From positions 682,001 through 746,000 of the forward strand of contig JAYKYS010000002.1 of NCBI GenBank assembly GCA_036924285.1: a stretch of 64,000 nucleotides of DNA. The letters run 5' to 3'. Source of the DNA: Asterella californica (lineage: Eukaryota; Streptophyta; Marchantiopsida; Marchantiales; Aytoniaceae). Positions 20,217-32,660 of this stretch are shown piece after piece; position 1 is the first letter of the stretch; each line of letters begins with the position of its first letter. The translations under genes were made by a program, and so were the position numbers. The notes below the pieces were generated by a model. The model did not search any database, was not told the origin of the DNA, and saw only the letters and a program-made list of their open reading frames with translations.

Positions 20217-22044
20217 CATACATTCAGATTTAAACTACCTATAAATGAGGATCAATTTGATTCAGAATCTGATAAATCTGATATTGAAGTGGACTTGGAG
20301 CAGTCAACATCTCTCACTATTTCCTAGTGAAGAGCAAGTTGAATTTCAACCAAATTTTGAATCTGAGTGACCAAGTATTCATGAAGTTAAAGGAGATGAC
20401 TTACAACATGCAGCAGAGTTTAAAGTAAGGAGATCAGAAATGGTTAGAAGACCACCAGCCAAGTTTGATGATTATTGTGGAATTGTTGAAAGCATTCAGG
20501 ACGATAATCCACCTACATTTGAAGAAGCTAACAAATACCTTGGTTGGAGACAACCTATGCAAGAGGAGTACAAAATGCTACTAAAAAATCATACATGGGA
20601 TTTGGTTAAGCTACCAGGAGGAAAAAGAGCCATCCAATGCAAATAGATTTATAAAACCAAGCTACAATCAGATGGTTCAGTTGACAAGTTGAAAGCAAGG
20701 TTAGTAGCAAGAGGATTTCAACAACAAGAAGGGATTGATTATGAAGAAACTGTTGTACCAGTTGCAAAATGAGATTCAATCAGACTTGTAATGGCTCTTG
20801 ATGAACATTACCACTGGGAAATACATCAGATAGATGTGAAGTGACCTTTTCTTCATGGAGAGTTAGAGGAAGAACTTTACGTGGTTCAACCACCAGCATT
20901 TGAAATGAAAAAAAAGAAGGATCATGTGTGCATTCTCAGAAAATCCTTATATGGATTAAAGCAAGCACCAAGAGTTTAGTATTATGAGATACATGAGTTT
21001 CTACACAGCCATGAACTTAGAAGATCAGAGCTGGATCCAAACCTCTATGTCTTCAAAGATATTCAAAGAGGATAATACTCATCTTATATGTGGATGATAT
21101 CTTAATTTTAGGAAGTGATAAGGAGTTGATGTAACTACTCAAAGGAGAACTCAGCAAGAGGTTTGAGATGTCTGATTTGGGTTTAGCAAGATTCTTCCTT
21201 CGTGTTGATATTTGGCAGATGGATGACTTTATTATGCTTTCTCAAAAAGCATACATAAAGTCTATACTTGGAGAGTTTCATATGAAAGATTGCAAGTCAT
21301 CAGCAACACTTATGGAGCAAGAAAGTGGGTTTGAGGAGACTACAACTGAAAATATCACTGAAGAATATCTGTACAGAAAATTAATTGACAAACTCAGATA
21401 TCTCATCCACACCAGACCTGATTTGTTATGTTGTTCAGAGGCTAAGTCAATTTATGCATTGCTCAAATTCATCTCTTGGGTTGCTGCAAGAGAATTCTGA
21501 GATATCTGAAAGGATCAAGATTGAAAGGTACTATCAATCTTGGCCTTATATTTAAAGAGAGGAGAAGTGAACTTCATGGTTTCAGTGAGTGATTGGACTG
21601 GAGATACTAGCAACAGAAAATCCACATCAGGTGCATGGTTCAACTTATGTTCAGGTGGAATTATCAGTTGGAGCAGCAAGAAGCAGAATACAGTAGCAAG
21701 GTCTTCAACAGATGCTGAATACATTTCTCTTAGTGAAAGTTCTATAACGTTGATATGATTAAAGAATTTATTGTTGGTGATGAGAGAAAAAATATCTGGA
21801 CCTACAATATTACATGTGGATAATCAGAGTGCAATGTTCTTGGCTAACAATAGAGTTATCAGAGAAAGAACAAAAGGTTTGAAGACAAAGTTACATCATA
21901 TCAAGGAGAAAACTGAAGCTAAGAGAGTCAAACTGGAATATTTTTCATCAGAAGATCAACTAGCTGATACTTTTACCAAAGCCTTACCAAAGCTAAGGTT
22001 TATACATATTAGAGATTTACTAGGTATGAAGAAAGTGATGCTTT
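20217..22044 (+). pseudogene. pol: Ty1/copia reverse transcriptase and RNase H remnant
   Basis: Copia reverse transcriptase blocks are readable across stops and shifts: [40 protein letters not shown] (the catalytic box). RNase H follows with STSGAWFNLCSGGIISWSSK and SSTDAEYISLSE, and the usual C-terminal ADTFTKALP motif ends the protein at 22044. At least four in-frame stops occur (for example 20644, 20770, 20842, 20977). Gag, protease, integrase and the 5' LTR are missing. Confidence 0.9.
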
Positions 22045-22056
22045 AATGAAAAAGAA

Positions 22057-22454
22057 TGTTAAATATCATTAGAGGATCACATCTAAACTCTACGGAAGGT
22101 AAAAAGACAAAAGTAAAAAAGAAGAAGAGATGACTGGTGACATGACTTTGACGTGAGAGTTAATGTGACAGCAGTTAGGTAAGTCACTTTGAGGTGACAG
22201 CAATTATGTACCAGTAGTATATTAACCCACATTCTTTGTAGAATAGCATGAGTCGAGGTCCGTTCTGTTTGTACCAGTTCTGAAGTCTACGGAAAGCTAT
22301 GCGCATTTCATCTCAGAATATTTCTGTTAAGCTTCTTCGGATTATTTTAACAGGCTAATCTGTTATCAGTTTTAATAGGCTGGTAGTATTCTGTTATGAG
22401 AAATAAAGTTCCATATTCTGAGAAACTTGGAGTACAATTCTCAATTTTGTAACA
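22057..22454 (+). repeat. 3' LTR of the copia remnant
   Basis: A 398-bp segment begins TGTTA and ends TAACA, perfect 5-bp inverted termini, and lies 12 bp after the RNase H stop behind a purine-rich run (AATGAAAAAGAA). Confidence 0.8.
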
Positions 22455-23600
22455 TGATAATGATACGAGGGAGAAGTGATCAGAATCAAAGCTTAAAGTT
22501 GAAACTGGACTGAAATGAAACTCAACTGTCTAACCTTTAGCATTAAATCAGAACCAAACCATGTTATTTGGAATCGAATCATTTAACATTTAATATTTAA
22601 ACTTTAAAAACCAGAACGAATATCACTTATTTAGAACTAAACCATCAAACCATTATAGAATTGATTCAGCTTCCAACACTAATACGTTGTCATTCGTAAT
22701 TCTTAAGTTAATTTTCTTCCATACAGATGTAAACAACTCAGAAAAGATCAGGGTGTGGATCTGGATCAGATTAGAAGCACCTTCCTTCAATACTCAGTTT
22801 GATTCTCAACATCTCCTAAAACTAATATAAGAGAATTTTAAAGTGAATTTCTCTATGCAGATGTAAACATATCCAAAAAAATTACATCAGAATCAGATTA
22901 GCTGCAAAATCCTTTAATATTTGGTTTAATCCGAGTCCAAAATGAACTGAACTGTAGAAAGATAAACCAAACCGAACTGGAATCGAATCGTCTAAACCAT
23001 TTAGTACCAAATCGTCTTTTACCTTTAGAATTATACCAAAATCGAATCATTTGTGAGAGGTAAATATTAAAAATACCTCTCTAAGTTAGTCTCAAGAATT
23101 CACCTTTTTCTTACTTGACAAAAAACAATACGGAATAACCTGCTCGGTGAACTCTATCCAATAGAGTTCTTGTGTCCTCTTGCCAAGTATTTACACGTGC
23201 GACATGTTGCATGCATATTTAGTCATTCGGGATTACCAACACGGGCAACAAGAGAAGATTATTCATTAACTTAAAGTATAATTACAAAATAACAACAAAG
23301 TGAATCATGATCAAGAAGCTTGGAAACACATCTAGTTGAATTCCGTTGTTTGTCTTGTTACGTTGTCGCTATACATTTTCATATTTAACAGATTATTTGA
23401 AAGAAAAATCATGAAGATGAAATCATATTTATTCCCATATCACTCATATCACTTTCTCTAATGATAAAATGCGATATTGTGCAACACCTTGTTCTAACCC
23501 TACTATATACAGTAAACGTATGTAGGTGTATCGTAACATTCACAAGCACTTTATTTCACCCTAAAACATGAGTATTACAATAAGTGCTCTAGTTGAACTC
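22455..23600 (+). repeat. Dispersed non-coding repeat R1, copy 1
   Basis: Blocks here recur in the same order and orientation at 51828-52405, 54270-54540 and 54880-55160, with many small differences. No protein is encoded. The family is not recognised; it may be a decayed non-autonomous element. Confidence 0.75.
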
Positions 23601-25190
23601 TCAGGCACCACGTAGCAATAGATCGTTTTGGCATTTCTCAACCCGGTAATTTCTCTCTTTAGCTCCTTGGAGTTCCAACTCATTGCGTCTCACTTTTATC
23701 AACATCTCATTCAAATCTAGAATGAGTGTTTTCTTTCTCACCAGAGTTGGATCCATCAATCTAGGGTAAAAAAGCTTCAAAGAACAAAGACGAGTAACCT
23801 CTGCTTTTAAACCATGCAACTTCTTTGAAGTTCGTGCGCTTGTATTTTCTTGTGTGTGTAGGCGCTCGTTCATATGTATGTTTAGCTTTCGCTATTTTGA
23901 GATTCAAAGTCTCCTCCCCTTGGAGCCGAGCATCTAGTTCCTCTTTCTCTCTTCTCTTGTTCGCAAGAGTGTCGGATGATCATAAATCATTTAAAGAAAA
24001 AAACCGTCAGCATTCATGAAGTCATCCAGAGCCAGCTCAACGCGATAAGCAAGTCTATGTAAACAGAGTGTAACTAAGCCCAAGTCAGCACTACTTCATT
24101 CACACTGAATGCAGTGCACATTTCACACTACATTCAGTACGAATGAAATAGTGCATACTTCTGAGCTCAAAGTGTTGTGTTCAGCGTGATTAGCCTCAGT
24201 GCGATAGAGACTAATTGTACTGAGCTCAGTACAATCAGCCTCTATCGCACTGAGATAATTCGTGCTCTATCACACTGAGTGCAATCGACCTCTATAGCAC
24301 TGAGCTTAGTGTGATCGAGGTTGAACGCATTGAACATTCAGTGCAACCATTTCAATGCGATCGATCACTATCGCACTGAGGCTGATCGCATTGAACACAA
24401 CTGCAGCTGATTGCGTTGAACTCTATGCACCCAACCTCGATCTCACTGACATTTAGAGTGCACTTCGTAGCCTCGATTGCAGAACCAAAAAGTAGAACCG
24501 AAAAGAACAAAAGATATTATGAACAAAAGATATCTAAGACAAAATAACTAAAACAGAAACTTAGTATTTAAACTAACAACCAAGAAACATGAACAATATG
24601 TTCGAAATACTTTCAGAGCATAGAACAGAATCAGGAGAGAATGAGAGAATTTCATGCTTACATGCATCATCATGGCTCACGCCAAGCTCGTCTTGGTGGA
24701 TATTTTCACGTGCAATGTTTGGGACGAAAAACAAGACCACTTCTTCTCTCAAGATACCGAAATGTACCATGAGATGAGTTAGAGCCATTCCTAAGAAAGT
24801 TTTAACTGTTCCTACTTTTTTCTACTCTAGGACTTGCTTCTGTAAATGCAACACTTCTCCTTCTAGGTTATCTAGCATAAGCTGAGTCCAATCGTAATCT
24901 ACGTCTAATCTTTCCACTTAGACTTCACATATAGAGGAAGTTGATCAATAACAGCCTTTAGGTCTTCTTCTCGAGAATCACATTCAGACACTGAAAAACA
25001 GGTCTCCATTCGAGAAGGGCACAATCTTCTACGAAGTATCTCTTCTCAACCTTGTCATAGTCAAGAAACAAGTCTGCTATTCTTACATATCTCACGAATG
25101 GCGATAATTGCACAAGACCTTGAGGGATTACAAAAAGCTTCACGAATTGAGTCAAGGCTCAACTTCATTTCGAGCTCTCTAATTTTTGCC
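23587..25190 (-). pseudogene. Decayed coiled-coil coding remnant
   Basis: Minus-strand segments keep protein-like sequence: a piece from 25190 (MAKIRELEMKLSLDSIREAF), a frame-shifted continuation to 24958 (DYDKVEKRYFVEDCALLEW), and a heptad-rich section from about 24010 to 23601 (KRREKEELDARLQGEE, NELELQGAKERNYRVEK). They are separated by stops and by the palindromic array at 24085-24450. No family is recognised. They may form one broken gene with the remnant at 26600-27914. Confidence 0.35.
24085..24450. repeat. Palindrome-rich minisatellite-like array
   Basis: Many variants of CTCAGTGCGATAGAG, and of its reverse complement, occur back to back. Positions 24195-24254 form a nearly perfect 60-bp palindrome (28 of 30 arm positions match). 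Confidence 0.8.
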
Positions 25191-25829
25191 ATCCGTCATT
25201 CTGCACTGTAAGATTGAATGAAAGCGAAACAGAGTCCAATCTGATAGACACAATTTTAACATCATTATAAAGGGGATGAAGCGAAATGATGCAGCAAGTA
25301 CAATGCTCAATGCTAAATGATATAGAACACTAAACATACACTATACAAACCCCATGGAACAACTAAACATACACTATATTTACATACAGAACAACGTTAA
25401 CGCACCTAAACATATTAACTAAACCCTTTAGTGATCTGAGGTAACTAGTTAAGCAACCCGATTCTCTTCATGGAGAATAGATAAAGATAACAGTTTGAGG
25501 TTGGTTCAAAGGAGTGAGAGAGGTGATTTTAAGTAAGTAAGTCAGGCCGAGCAAATTTGAACAAGAGAGCAATCAATAATCCCATCTTGTCTAACGCATC
25601 CTTATTTATTTCGCTTAGAGCTCGCCTGATGTCTCCTTTATCCATCCATTCTTATTTTATGCGTAGATGTAAATCATCTTGCGCTATGAATGTGATAAGA
25701 AACGGTCCTTCCTCTTGTGACATTCGACTCTTGTCCTTCTCTTGAGATCCTCGTGTGTTCAGAGCCATGCTTGCACCTTGTTCACTACATGGGCTGATCG
25801 CTAGCAATACGTTAAGACGTAGACGTAGA
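25191..25829. other. Non-coding stretch
   Basis: AT-rich, with only short random open frames. ACATACACTATA recurs three times near 25330-25385. I see no gene. Confidence 0.4.
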
Positions 25830-26190
25830 CGTAGTCAGTGCGACTTAGAACCAAATGCACTCAATGCGCTTGCTTGGCCGAACATACTTAATGCGCTTGC
25901 TTGGACAAACTCACTCGGTGCACCTTAGAGCAAAAAGCACTCAGTGCATCGAGATCCAAAACGCACTCTGTGCACCGAAATCCAAAACTCGAGATAAAAA
26001 ATGCGCTCAATCCGTCTTAGTGCGCCTTGACTTAAATCGGGCTCCATATCAGTTTGCAGATAAGTGCGTCCTAACCTAAATTACGCTCATTGTCTCGATC
26101 CAAATCGCACTGAGTTTGATTTAGATCAAATTGTAGATTAGTGCACCTTGATCTAAATGCGCTCAATGCAGAGATCCAAATCGTGCTAAC
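25830..26190. repeat. Second short-motif array (CACTCAGTGCG family)
   Basis: Degenerate copies of GCACTCAGTGCACC and of GATCCAAA recur about every 30-50 bp. The core matches the array at 24085-24450. Local dyads such as GCACTCAGTGC could form small hairpins. Confidence 0.65.
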
Positions 26191-26599
26191 TCAACTTTAA
26201 GCAAACCTTATATAAGTTACACTCTTACTTGCTAACCATTCAAGAATCGTTGCCTTTCAAATTGAATCACTGAAAATGCTTTGGTCTTCGTCCTTGCTCT
26301 TGCTCTCAATCTTCCTACCTTTCATGCAGTTCCTCTCTTCTTCTCTACTGATTCACATTGAGTTCAGTGCAAATCAGGTCCGGAATGCACTACACAACTT
26401 TACATTTTGTTAAACTCACACTCAAGTCCGCACGCGCAGACGTTTAGCATTGATCACTCATATCCAGTCGAGAGAAGATGCTTACATGCACATGTGTTGT
26501 CAATTCAGTCTGGCCGTTCCTATCCCAAAGAGGTTGATATCTTATGAGTTGCGCAATTTCATGAACCTTATGCATGCACTGTTTAAACTCTTTGTCATC
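26191..26599. other. Non-coding stretch
   Basis: No supported gene. Pyrimidine-rich runs at 26285-26350 are the only noticeable feature. Confidence 0.4.
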
Positions 26600-27914
26600 C
26601 AACCTCTAGCTCGCACTTGGAGAAATCCTAAACCCTACTTCTAACCTTATCCAAGGAAACTCTTCCATGATGCATAACCTTGTCACTCCAAGGAACCTCT
26701 TCTGTGACGCATAATGTGACTCACTCGTATGTACTATGAGAATCCGAACTGAAAAAGTAGCAGTAGTAGAACAGAGCGGAAGAGAGTCTTCGGAGCCGAG
26801 AGATGGAACTTCAACAAACCTTTCACTCATAAAAAAAACCTTTGTTACATGCTATCAAGTTTTTTGTAATCTCTCTTATTTCCTCAAACGATTTACCTGC
26901 GTTGTGTGATTCAACAAACAAAGAAGTGTGTCTCTTTCTACTTTCTTCTTTCTCGTGACTTTCTCTAGCTCTTTTTTTCTTCCAATGTCGCCATACGATA
27001 CTCAACATAGACTTTTCTACACGAGACTTTCTCCTTGATCCTCTCTTCGTACAAATTCAACGCACCCACTTTCATGTTTCTACTATTTACTTATCGGTGA
27101 TTCTTACATATCTCTTGTACCAACTGAAGTATATTAAGGACAATAGAGATTCCTCGGCTCGTCTCTCTGTGTCCTTCTTCTTCTTCTTTCTTTCATTTAT
27201 CATTCTATCTTCAGCAATAGGACTCATATCTTCCTCGAAATCTTGATATCCGCACTGCAAAATATCCATGTCCCCATCTCCTTCTTCTTCAAATCGAGTA
27301 TTCTCGTGATCATAATGAGAAAGAGTACTCTAGGCTTGGCACTGAGAATCATAACCTAAGAACTCTTCTTCTGACAGCATTCCCATTGAATTCAATGCAA
27401 GAGGATCAATATTCACACGACTTTCAAAAAACAGTATTCATCGGAAAGAAGTGATCACATTTTCTGTTCAATTTCTCCTCTAATGTCAACCTTGACAACA
27501 TCTCATCCTCAATAAGTCCTCCGCATGTGCTATCTTGAATTTCTTTAGCTTTCTTGTACATATCTATGTATTGATCAAACCTTTTTTTCAGTTCAACACC
27601 AGTCACTACTGAGAATCCATTCTTTTCAGAAAGTTGAGCCGTCATAATCTCAAACGCAATGGCTTTGTTGAGACATTTTCTCGCATCAACTTTGATCTTT
27701 CATCGTGCTCCATTTAATGCGACAAAGTTTTCTTCATCCTCGATGGATATCACAATTTTCTCGTAGTCATCTGAATTCAAACGAATTCGCACTTCGCCAC
27801 GTCTTGAATTTTAGCGGTCAGAGCGGAAGAAACTCTATCGATATTGACTACATCACTCTCAATCTCATCGAGACTGTCTGCATCTGACTTAATCTCTTCG
27901 TATATAAAGCTCAT
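26600..27914 (-). pseudogene. Decayed plant ORF with possible Myb/SANT-like segment
   Basis: An ATG at 27914 (minus) opens an acidic stretch (EIKSDADSLDEIESDVVN). After a stop or frame change comes DARKCLNKAIAFEIMTAQLS, then GVELKKRFDQYIDMYKKAKE and CGGL. The spacing resembles trihelix or Myb/SANT-like domains of plant regulators and PIF/Harbinger ORF1 proteins, but the match is weak. Lower down are acidic and Lys-rich charged segments (NERKKKKKDTERRAEESL). Several stops and shifts mark it as dead. No function is assigned. Confidence 0.35.
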
Positions 27915-28319
27915 CTTCCACTACTTCACACAAATTAAATATTGCTTTTTAAGAAGTGAGTGGTCTTGGTACTCGCATGTCCACCATCATACCAAGTTAC
28001 ATGTTATTTAAATAAGAAGTACTAAATAATTTACACTGCCATGTTTGAGACCCCTCAAGTACTCGCGGAGTGTAAGATGTAGTGCCGTCATAAATTAGAC
28101 TTCGTAAATTCAACACATCAGCCGTCGATGAATTAGATTCTCTAGCCCGTGAAAAAATAATTTTCCTTAACTTTGAAACGCCATATTGCCAAATATAATA
28201 AAGTACAATACCGTTACATTGCTTCTTACGTAACTCTTACTACAAGGAGAATGAGCTTAGGGCACACATACGCTAAGCTGACCGATCACCAGTTCCGTAT
28301 CGACACTTGCTGTTATACT
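27915..28319. other. Spacer with a 66-bp repeat
   Basis: 28226-28292 (AAGGAGAATGAGCTTAGGGC core) recurs in direct orientation at 31917-31983. Nothing else is supported. Confidence 0.6.
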
Positions 28320-29212
28320 GGAGAAATAGTTCAGTCTCATGATTGCCGCGTGGAGATATGAGACGCGGAGTACGGACTGTAACCTACGGTATATATCTGA
28401 TGCTTGTATCTACTAGGACTCCGAAAAGGAATAAAGTATATACTAGCAGTTACATAACAAAAGGTTGACTTTCAAGGATCACTCTATTCACAAGTACTAA
28501 ACAAGTTTCCATGCCATGCATTGTGCAGAGAAAAGTGCGAAGTTCAACTCTTCTTTCTCTTTTTGGCGTCAATGACAAGAAGTTTATAATTAATAGTCGC
28601 ACTTTTCTGTTGAGTACAGAAAAGTGCGAACTCAGATTGCCATTGGCAAGTGTCGCGCTCTACATTGGAGAAAGGGACCCGGGAACTCAAAGCTTCGGTT
28701 TTAGCAGAACTGACTTGAACGACCCTAGCTAATTAACTCGTACGTTGCAGGTTTAGCTGTAACAGTCGGTAGTTCCCGTGATAACTCTACCAAGCGTACT
28801 TCTAATTCGCTCCAGTTGGACATGCGATGACGTAACTGGATGAAGGAACTTCAGGAGGTCATCGTTTCGTTCGAATTCACCACTATCTTACTTTAAAATC
28901 TTTTCTTGCATCGAATGTGCATCCGGGAAGTGTACGTATATAAGTAGTGCTGAGATTTAAGAACATGCCAAATCTTATACATATGAAGTAATGATATTGT
29001 GCCCTAGCCTGACGCTGCTGACTAGAGCGCAACAATGTTTATTCGAGTACTACATCGGATCGTTGCTATCAAGTTGATAACAACAACTAGAGATATATAT
29101 ATATACTGCAGATGCCACGTATATTTTACGTAGAACGTGCACTTGAGGACTTTATGCACAACTGTAGTCCTTCTACTGATCGATCCCTGGAAGGAAATGC
29201 TGGCGGATCTAA

Positions 29213-30390
29213 CTAAGGGCAAAACACGACATCATAATCTGTACCAGTTCCGCACGTGAAAGTAGAAGTCTGTTCGTCAAAGTTGTAGCTGTAAGCATCC
29301 GGACATGCGGTTTTGAACTGCCTAGTACCATCTGTAGGCTAAACCAGCAGTTCCATCGGTGTTGATGCAGGACTCAGCACCTGTGGGTTGAGTTCTCAAC
29401 TGATTGTTGGGCCGGCAGAATGAGCTTCAATCAAACAGGAGTACTTAGTGATTAGTACACTGCCGATATAATTACAGGTCAAATGAAAGTGAAATCAAAC
29501 ACAACTCCGGATGCATGGCCAAGTTAATCTGGACATCTCGTAAGTACTTGTACTTCGGACTCTACTTGCATGGATCGATTTTGCTCTTCATGACTTACCT
29601 GATGTCACCGATGGTACAACTTATAGATCTGCATCCTCCATTAGCCGGACGAATTGCCAAGCCAATCGTGTATGCGTTCTGCGAAGGGGTTCAGAGTGCT
29701 GCTCAGTACATGAACGTTAACGACTGCAAGCTTCGATTCAAAAGGGCCCGAACTCCCAAAATATAACTACATTTTACGTCATGATCGATCCTCAGAACAA
29801 CATGCAACGAATAAGGCAATATACTCACAACGTTACTTAAGTCGTAAAAGTCCTGTCCGCCAGACCCGGGGATTGTAAACTCGGCCAAGTTGGCCAAGTT
29901 TCTGTCAGTGGCTGCGTTTGGAGCCCCAGAAACTGCACATTGTCCGGTAACTGAGGCATAGACAACTGCAGCAGGCCAGCTGCAGGCGGCGCCCAAATCA
30001 ATCCTAGCAGACCCTCCGGCCGCCAGGTTGTATTGAGCTATGTTTTGCTGTTGAGTCTGGGAGCAAGCCGTCACTCGGTAGGGACAGTTGTTCCTGACAT
30101 TGACAACACAACCTGCGGAAAAACAAAAGAACTCGCCTCATCAGTGTGAAATGAGTTCTGTTTACCTGGCAATTCGAATGTCTAACATGTTTCACTAGAT
30201 TCTTCTATGATGTGATCGATATCCAAGCTAAGCTGATATCTAATTAGTCAGATAACGAAATAGAGAAGAACCTGAAAATTATCATCATAACAACAACCAT
30301 AAGAAAGGGACTATGTTTGTCACCAAGGACGACTTCTCCGTAGATCGCTGACAGAAGGACAAGTCCCAGAACTAAACGTGAAGTCGCCAT
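29213..30390 (-). pseudogene. Thaumatin-like protein, frameshifted copy
   Basis: Four exons mirror the intact copy at 61876-63057: 30390-30324, 30112-29829, 29678-29599 and 29424-29213, with GT-AG introns (the last acceptor is AAG instead of CAG). Exons 1-3 keep signal peptide, LAEFTIP and FYDLSNV blocks. In exon 4 two G residues are missing at about 29338-29339, which shifts the frame and brings in a stop at 29324-29322 after GLAYRWY. The product would lose the last third, including the conserved [12 protein letters not shown] and DYDVVFCP ends with their disulphide cysteines, so it is probably non-functional. A TATA box is kept at 30557-30551. Confidence 0.88.
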
Positions 30391-30550
30391 GGTTTCAGAC
30401 GACGCGATAAGTAGTTCCGATCGTTAGGATCGTGAGTAGAAACAGTAATATGTAGATTCTGAAACAGAATTCGGATAGCAAGAGGAGTTTCTGCTTGTGT
30501 GAGAACTCAGCTGCAGTGGCTGTTTGTTCTTATACATCTCGAACACACCA

Positions 30551-30557
30551 ATTTATA
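30551..30557 (-). promoter_or_regulatory. TATA box of the left thaumatin-like copy
   Basis: TATAAAT on the minus strand, about 160 nt before the start codon, at the same place as 61708-61714 in the right copy. Confidence 0.65.
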
Positions 30558-31010
30558 GTCCCAGCACCCCATCGGATTCGGATACCACCTGCATGCAAGC
30601 ACGCGGTATCCTGGAATTCTAATGGAGTCTTCGAAGACGAGCAAGATCAGTGTGTCAACTGGCTCCAATCGTTGAATTGTGTGCCTCTACACCTCTACTT
30701 TATCTACAGCAACAGATGATCTTGGATCGACGTGTAAAGAGAAATGTACAAAGCCGTGTTCAAGAATTCTCGTGAAGATCTCGGATGATATTGACCTTCC
30801 TTGTATCTGATCATGAGACTGGCACTCTTGCAGATTGTACTCCTCTACTTTTCACCTCTTGAGGGCCTCTCTAAAAGTTATCGTTAAAAGCTTAAAAGTC
30901 CTTGAGAAACTGCATAAATTTGGATTAAGAAATTCCTATCACTTCACTTTACCGCACAACTTCATGAAAGGTCAAGCTACCATGTACACAAGAGGGATAT
31001 TAGAGCTCTA

Positions 31011-31345
31011 CTCAGCTCTTGTTTGGACAAGGGTGCAGGTACTTGGTTCATAGCTCTACATTGCATTAGTACCTACTGTCTTCTCTACAACGATGAGGTT
31101 ACTCTTAGACTTGGTCCAGCCTGTTGCTTCAGCACTTCCATCAGCGAGTGGGGTGTTTCGCTCGACACCTTGCTCGTTGTACTCACAGTGGAGAGCGGAT
31201 AGCTACCCATGATGCAATCAAAGACGTTGTGTTTGTTTTAGCACGGGAGGGCGGTTATATGACGTGGAGAGAGCGTTGATATATCTTTCAGACGGATGGA
31301 TAAGTGAGAGCTGACCTGTACATGATGAGAGACAATTAGATTTCA
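31011..31345. other. Non-coding stretch
   Basis: Start of the segment present only in the left arm. I see no gene. Confidence 0.4.
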
Positions 31346-31720
31346 GTGACAGATGTGGTTGTCACGGATCCGATACAAGTGATCACCCATTCTCTTGGAT
31401 GGGTTGCAGGCGTGGCAACAGCAGCGAAGGTGACCAAGTATAGAAGTATGCAGGAAGAACATCGCTTCATCCCCTTAGTCTTGGAGATATACGGATCGAT
31501 AGTCTCGGAGTTCAACGATTTTATTCGAGTTTCTGTAAGAGTCTACCATGAGAGATGCTAGTGGTACCACTTTCTCTTTCTTTCTGCACTACATTTTACA
31601 CAGCAAGTTTTCATTGCTCTACAAAGAGCTTTAGCATGCGTGGTCCTCAGGAGAACAATTGCAGTAGGTGATGCTATTTCATGTGCACCTGTTGTATGCA
31701 AGAGTTTTGACTTACCAATG
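31346..31720 (+). pseudogene. Possible 3' end of a LINE-type polyprotein
   Basis: The frame reads DVVVTDPIQVI, then AATAAKVTKY-like residues and HRFIPLVLEIYG, then, past a stop at 31559, further protein-like sequence (LQRALACVVLRR). The pattern of Ala/Lys/Tyr before F-x-P-L-V-x-E-x-x-G resembles the tail that follows reverse transcriptase in some LINE ORFs. No catalytic motif is present. The identification is tentative. Confidence 0.3.
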
Positions 31721-32660
31721 TGTGATATTTTAAAGACGATAGACGACCTTAAAACTAGTGATAAGGGGCTTAGCCCCGATGTTCTTCCTCTCTTCGGGAC
31801 GTTGGTGGCTTGACCCTTTGGTTCCTTCTTCCCCTTGTAAGGCTTGATGGGGTCTTTTCATCCGTTGATATTCATTGCGTCGCATGTTCTCATTCTTAGC
31901 ATGACATTGCTTATTACTTAACTCTTACTATGAGGAGAATGAGCTTTGGGCACACATACGCTAAGCAGACCCGTCACCAGTAACTTGTAATACTTTAGGG
32001 TTTTGTTATAAACAAGATTTTGTCCATTAACAACCGTTTTACGTCATAATTTGAGTTCTTCTAGCTTGAAAAAGCTATGGTTTATGTTAGAGCTGTCACT
32101 TTACATTCTTTCTGATCTTATCTCTGAGCTTTTATTCACTAGTACACTAGTAGATGACTTAAACAAGGTATTGTGCGATGTCGAGGTATTGTGCAACAAG
32201 GAATCATGGCACCGAAGAGAAAATTGACTACTCTCGACAGATTTTGAATGAAAATAAACAGTAACAACAAACCTTGATACAGAACTAAGTACAACTATGG
32301 GAAATTTACTTTACCAGGCTACCGAGTTTGGGCTTATGTTTGGTCTGGTCCATGACTTATTGTACTCACTTGACCATGTCTTTTCCTGATGTGACAGTCA
32401 CCATCCGGTGATCATCAAACGTGACAAGTGCGATGTAAGACTGAATATACATTAGTGTCTTTAACTTGTCTGTTTACAAGCTCGAGAGCGAGCTTCAGTG
32501 TGTTTCAAACGAGGAAACTTCACGAAACGTCAATCTTGACGAAGTGCGAAGCAGTAGTGGAGTAATCGTGTTTTTAGCACTTTTATTTTCTGGACCTGCA
32601 ATATCCTGGGAGCATTGCTTTGAAGGCAAGCGATGACGAACCTGAAATCGTCCCAGGTCA
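31721..32660. other. Non-coding stretch with second copy of a 66-bp repeat
   Basis: 31917-31983 repeats 28226-28292. The remainder has only short random frames. Confidence 0.5.

Larger units (their letters stand above)
28320..31010 (-). repeat. Left arm, thaumatin block, of the large inverted duplication
   Basis: Read on the minus strand, this block follows 61210-64000 closely through gene, introns, promoter and both flanks. Small indels and substitutions are scattered throughout, including a 2-nt deletion in the gene. A further short match (34915-34970 to about 61130-61180) continues it beyond a stretch of about 3.9 kb that is absent from the right side. Confidence 0.9.

Noticed and set aside
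24085..24450. A CRISPR-like array.
   Set aside because: The repeats are degenerate, alternate in orientation and have no regular unique spacers; the sequence context is a plant nuclear genome.
29515..29766. An 83-codon ORF opposite the left thaumatin-like gene, conserved at 62502-62753 in the right copy.
   Set aside because: It overlaps exon 3 and flanking introns of the thaumatin-like gene on the other strand. Conservation simply reflects the recent duplication.
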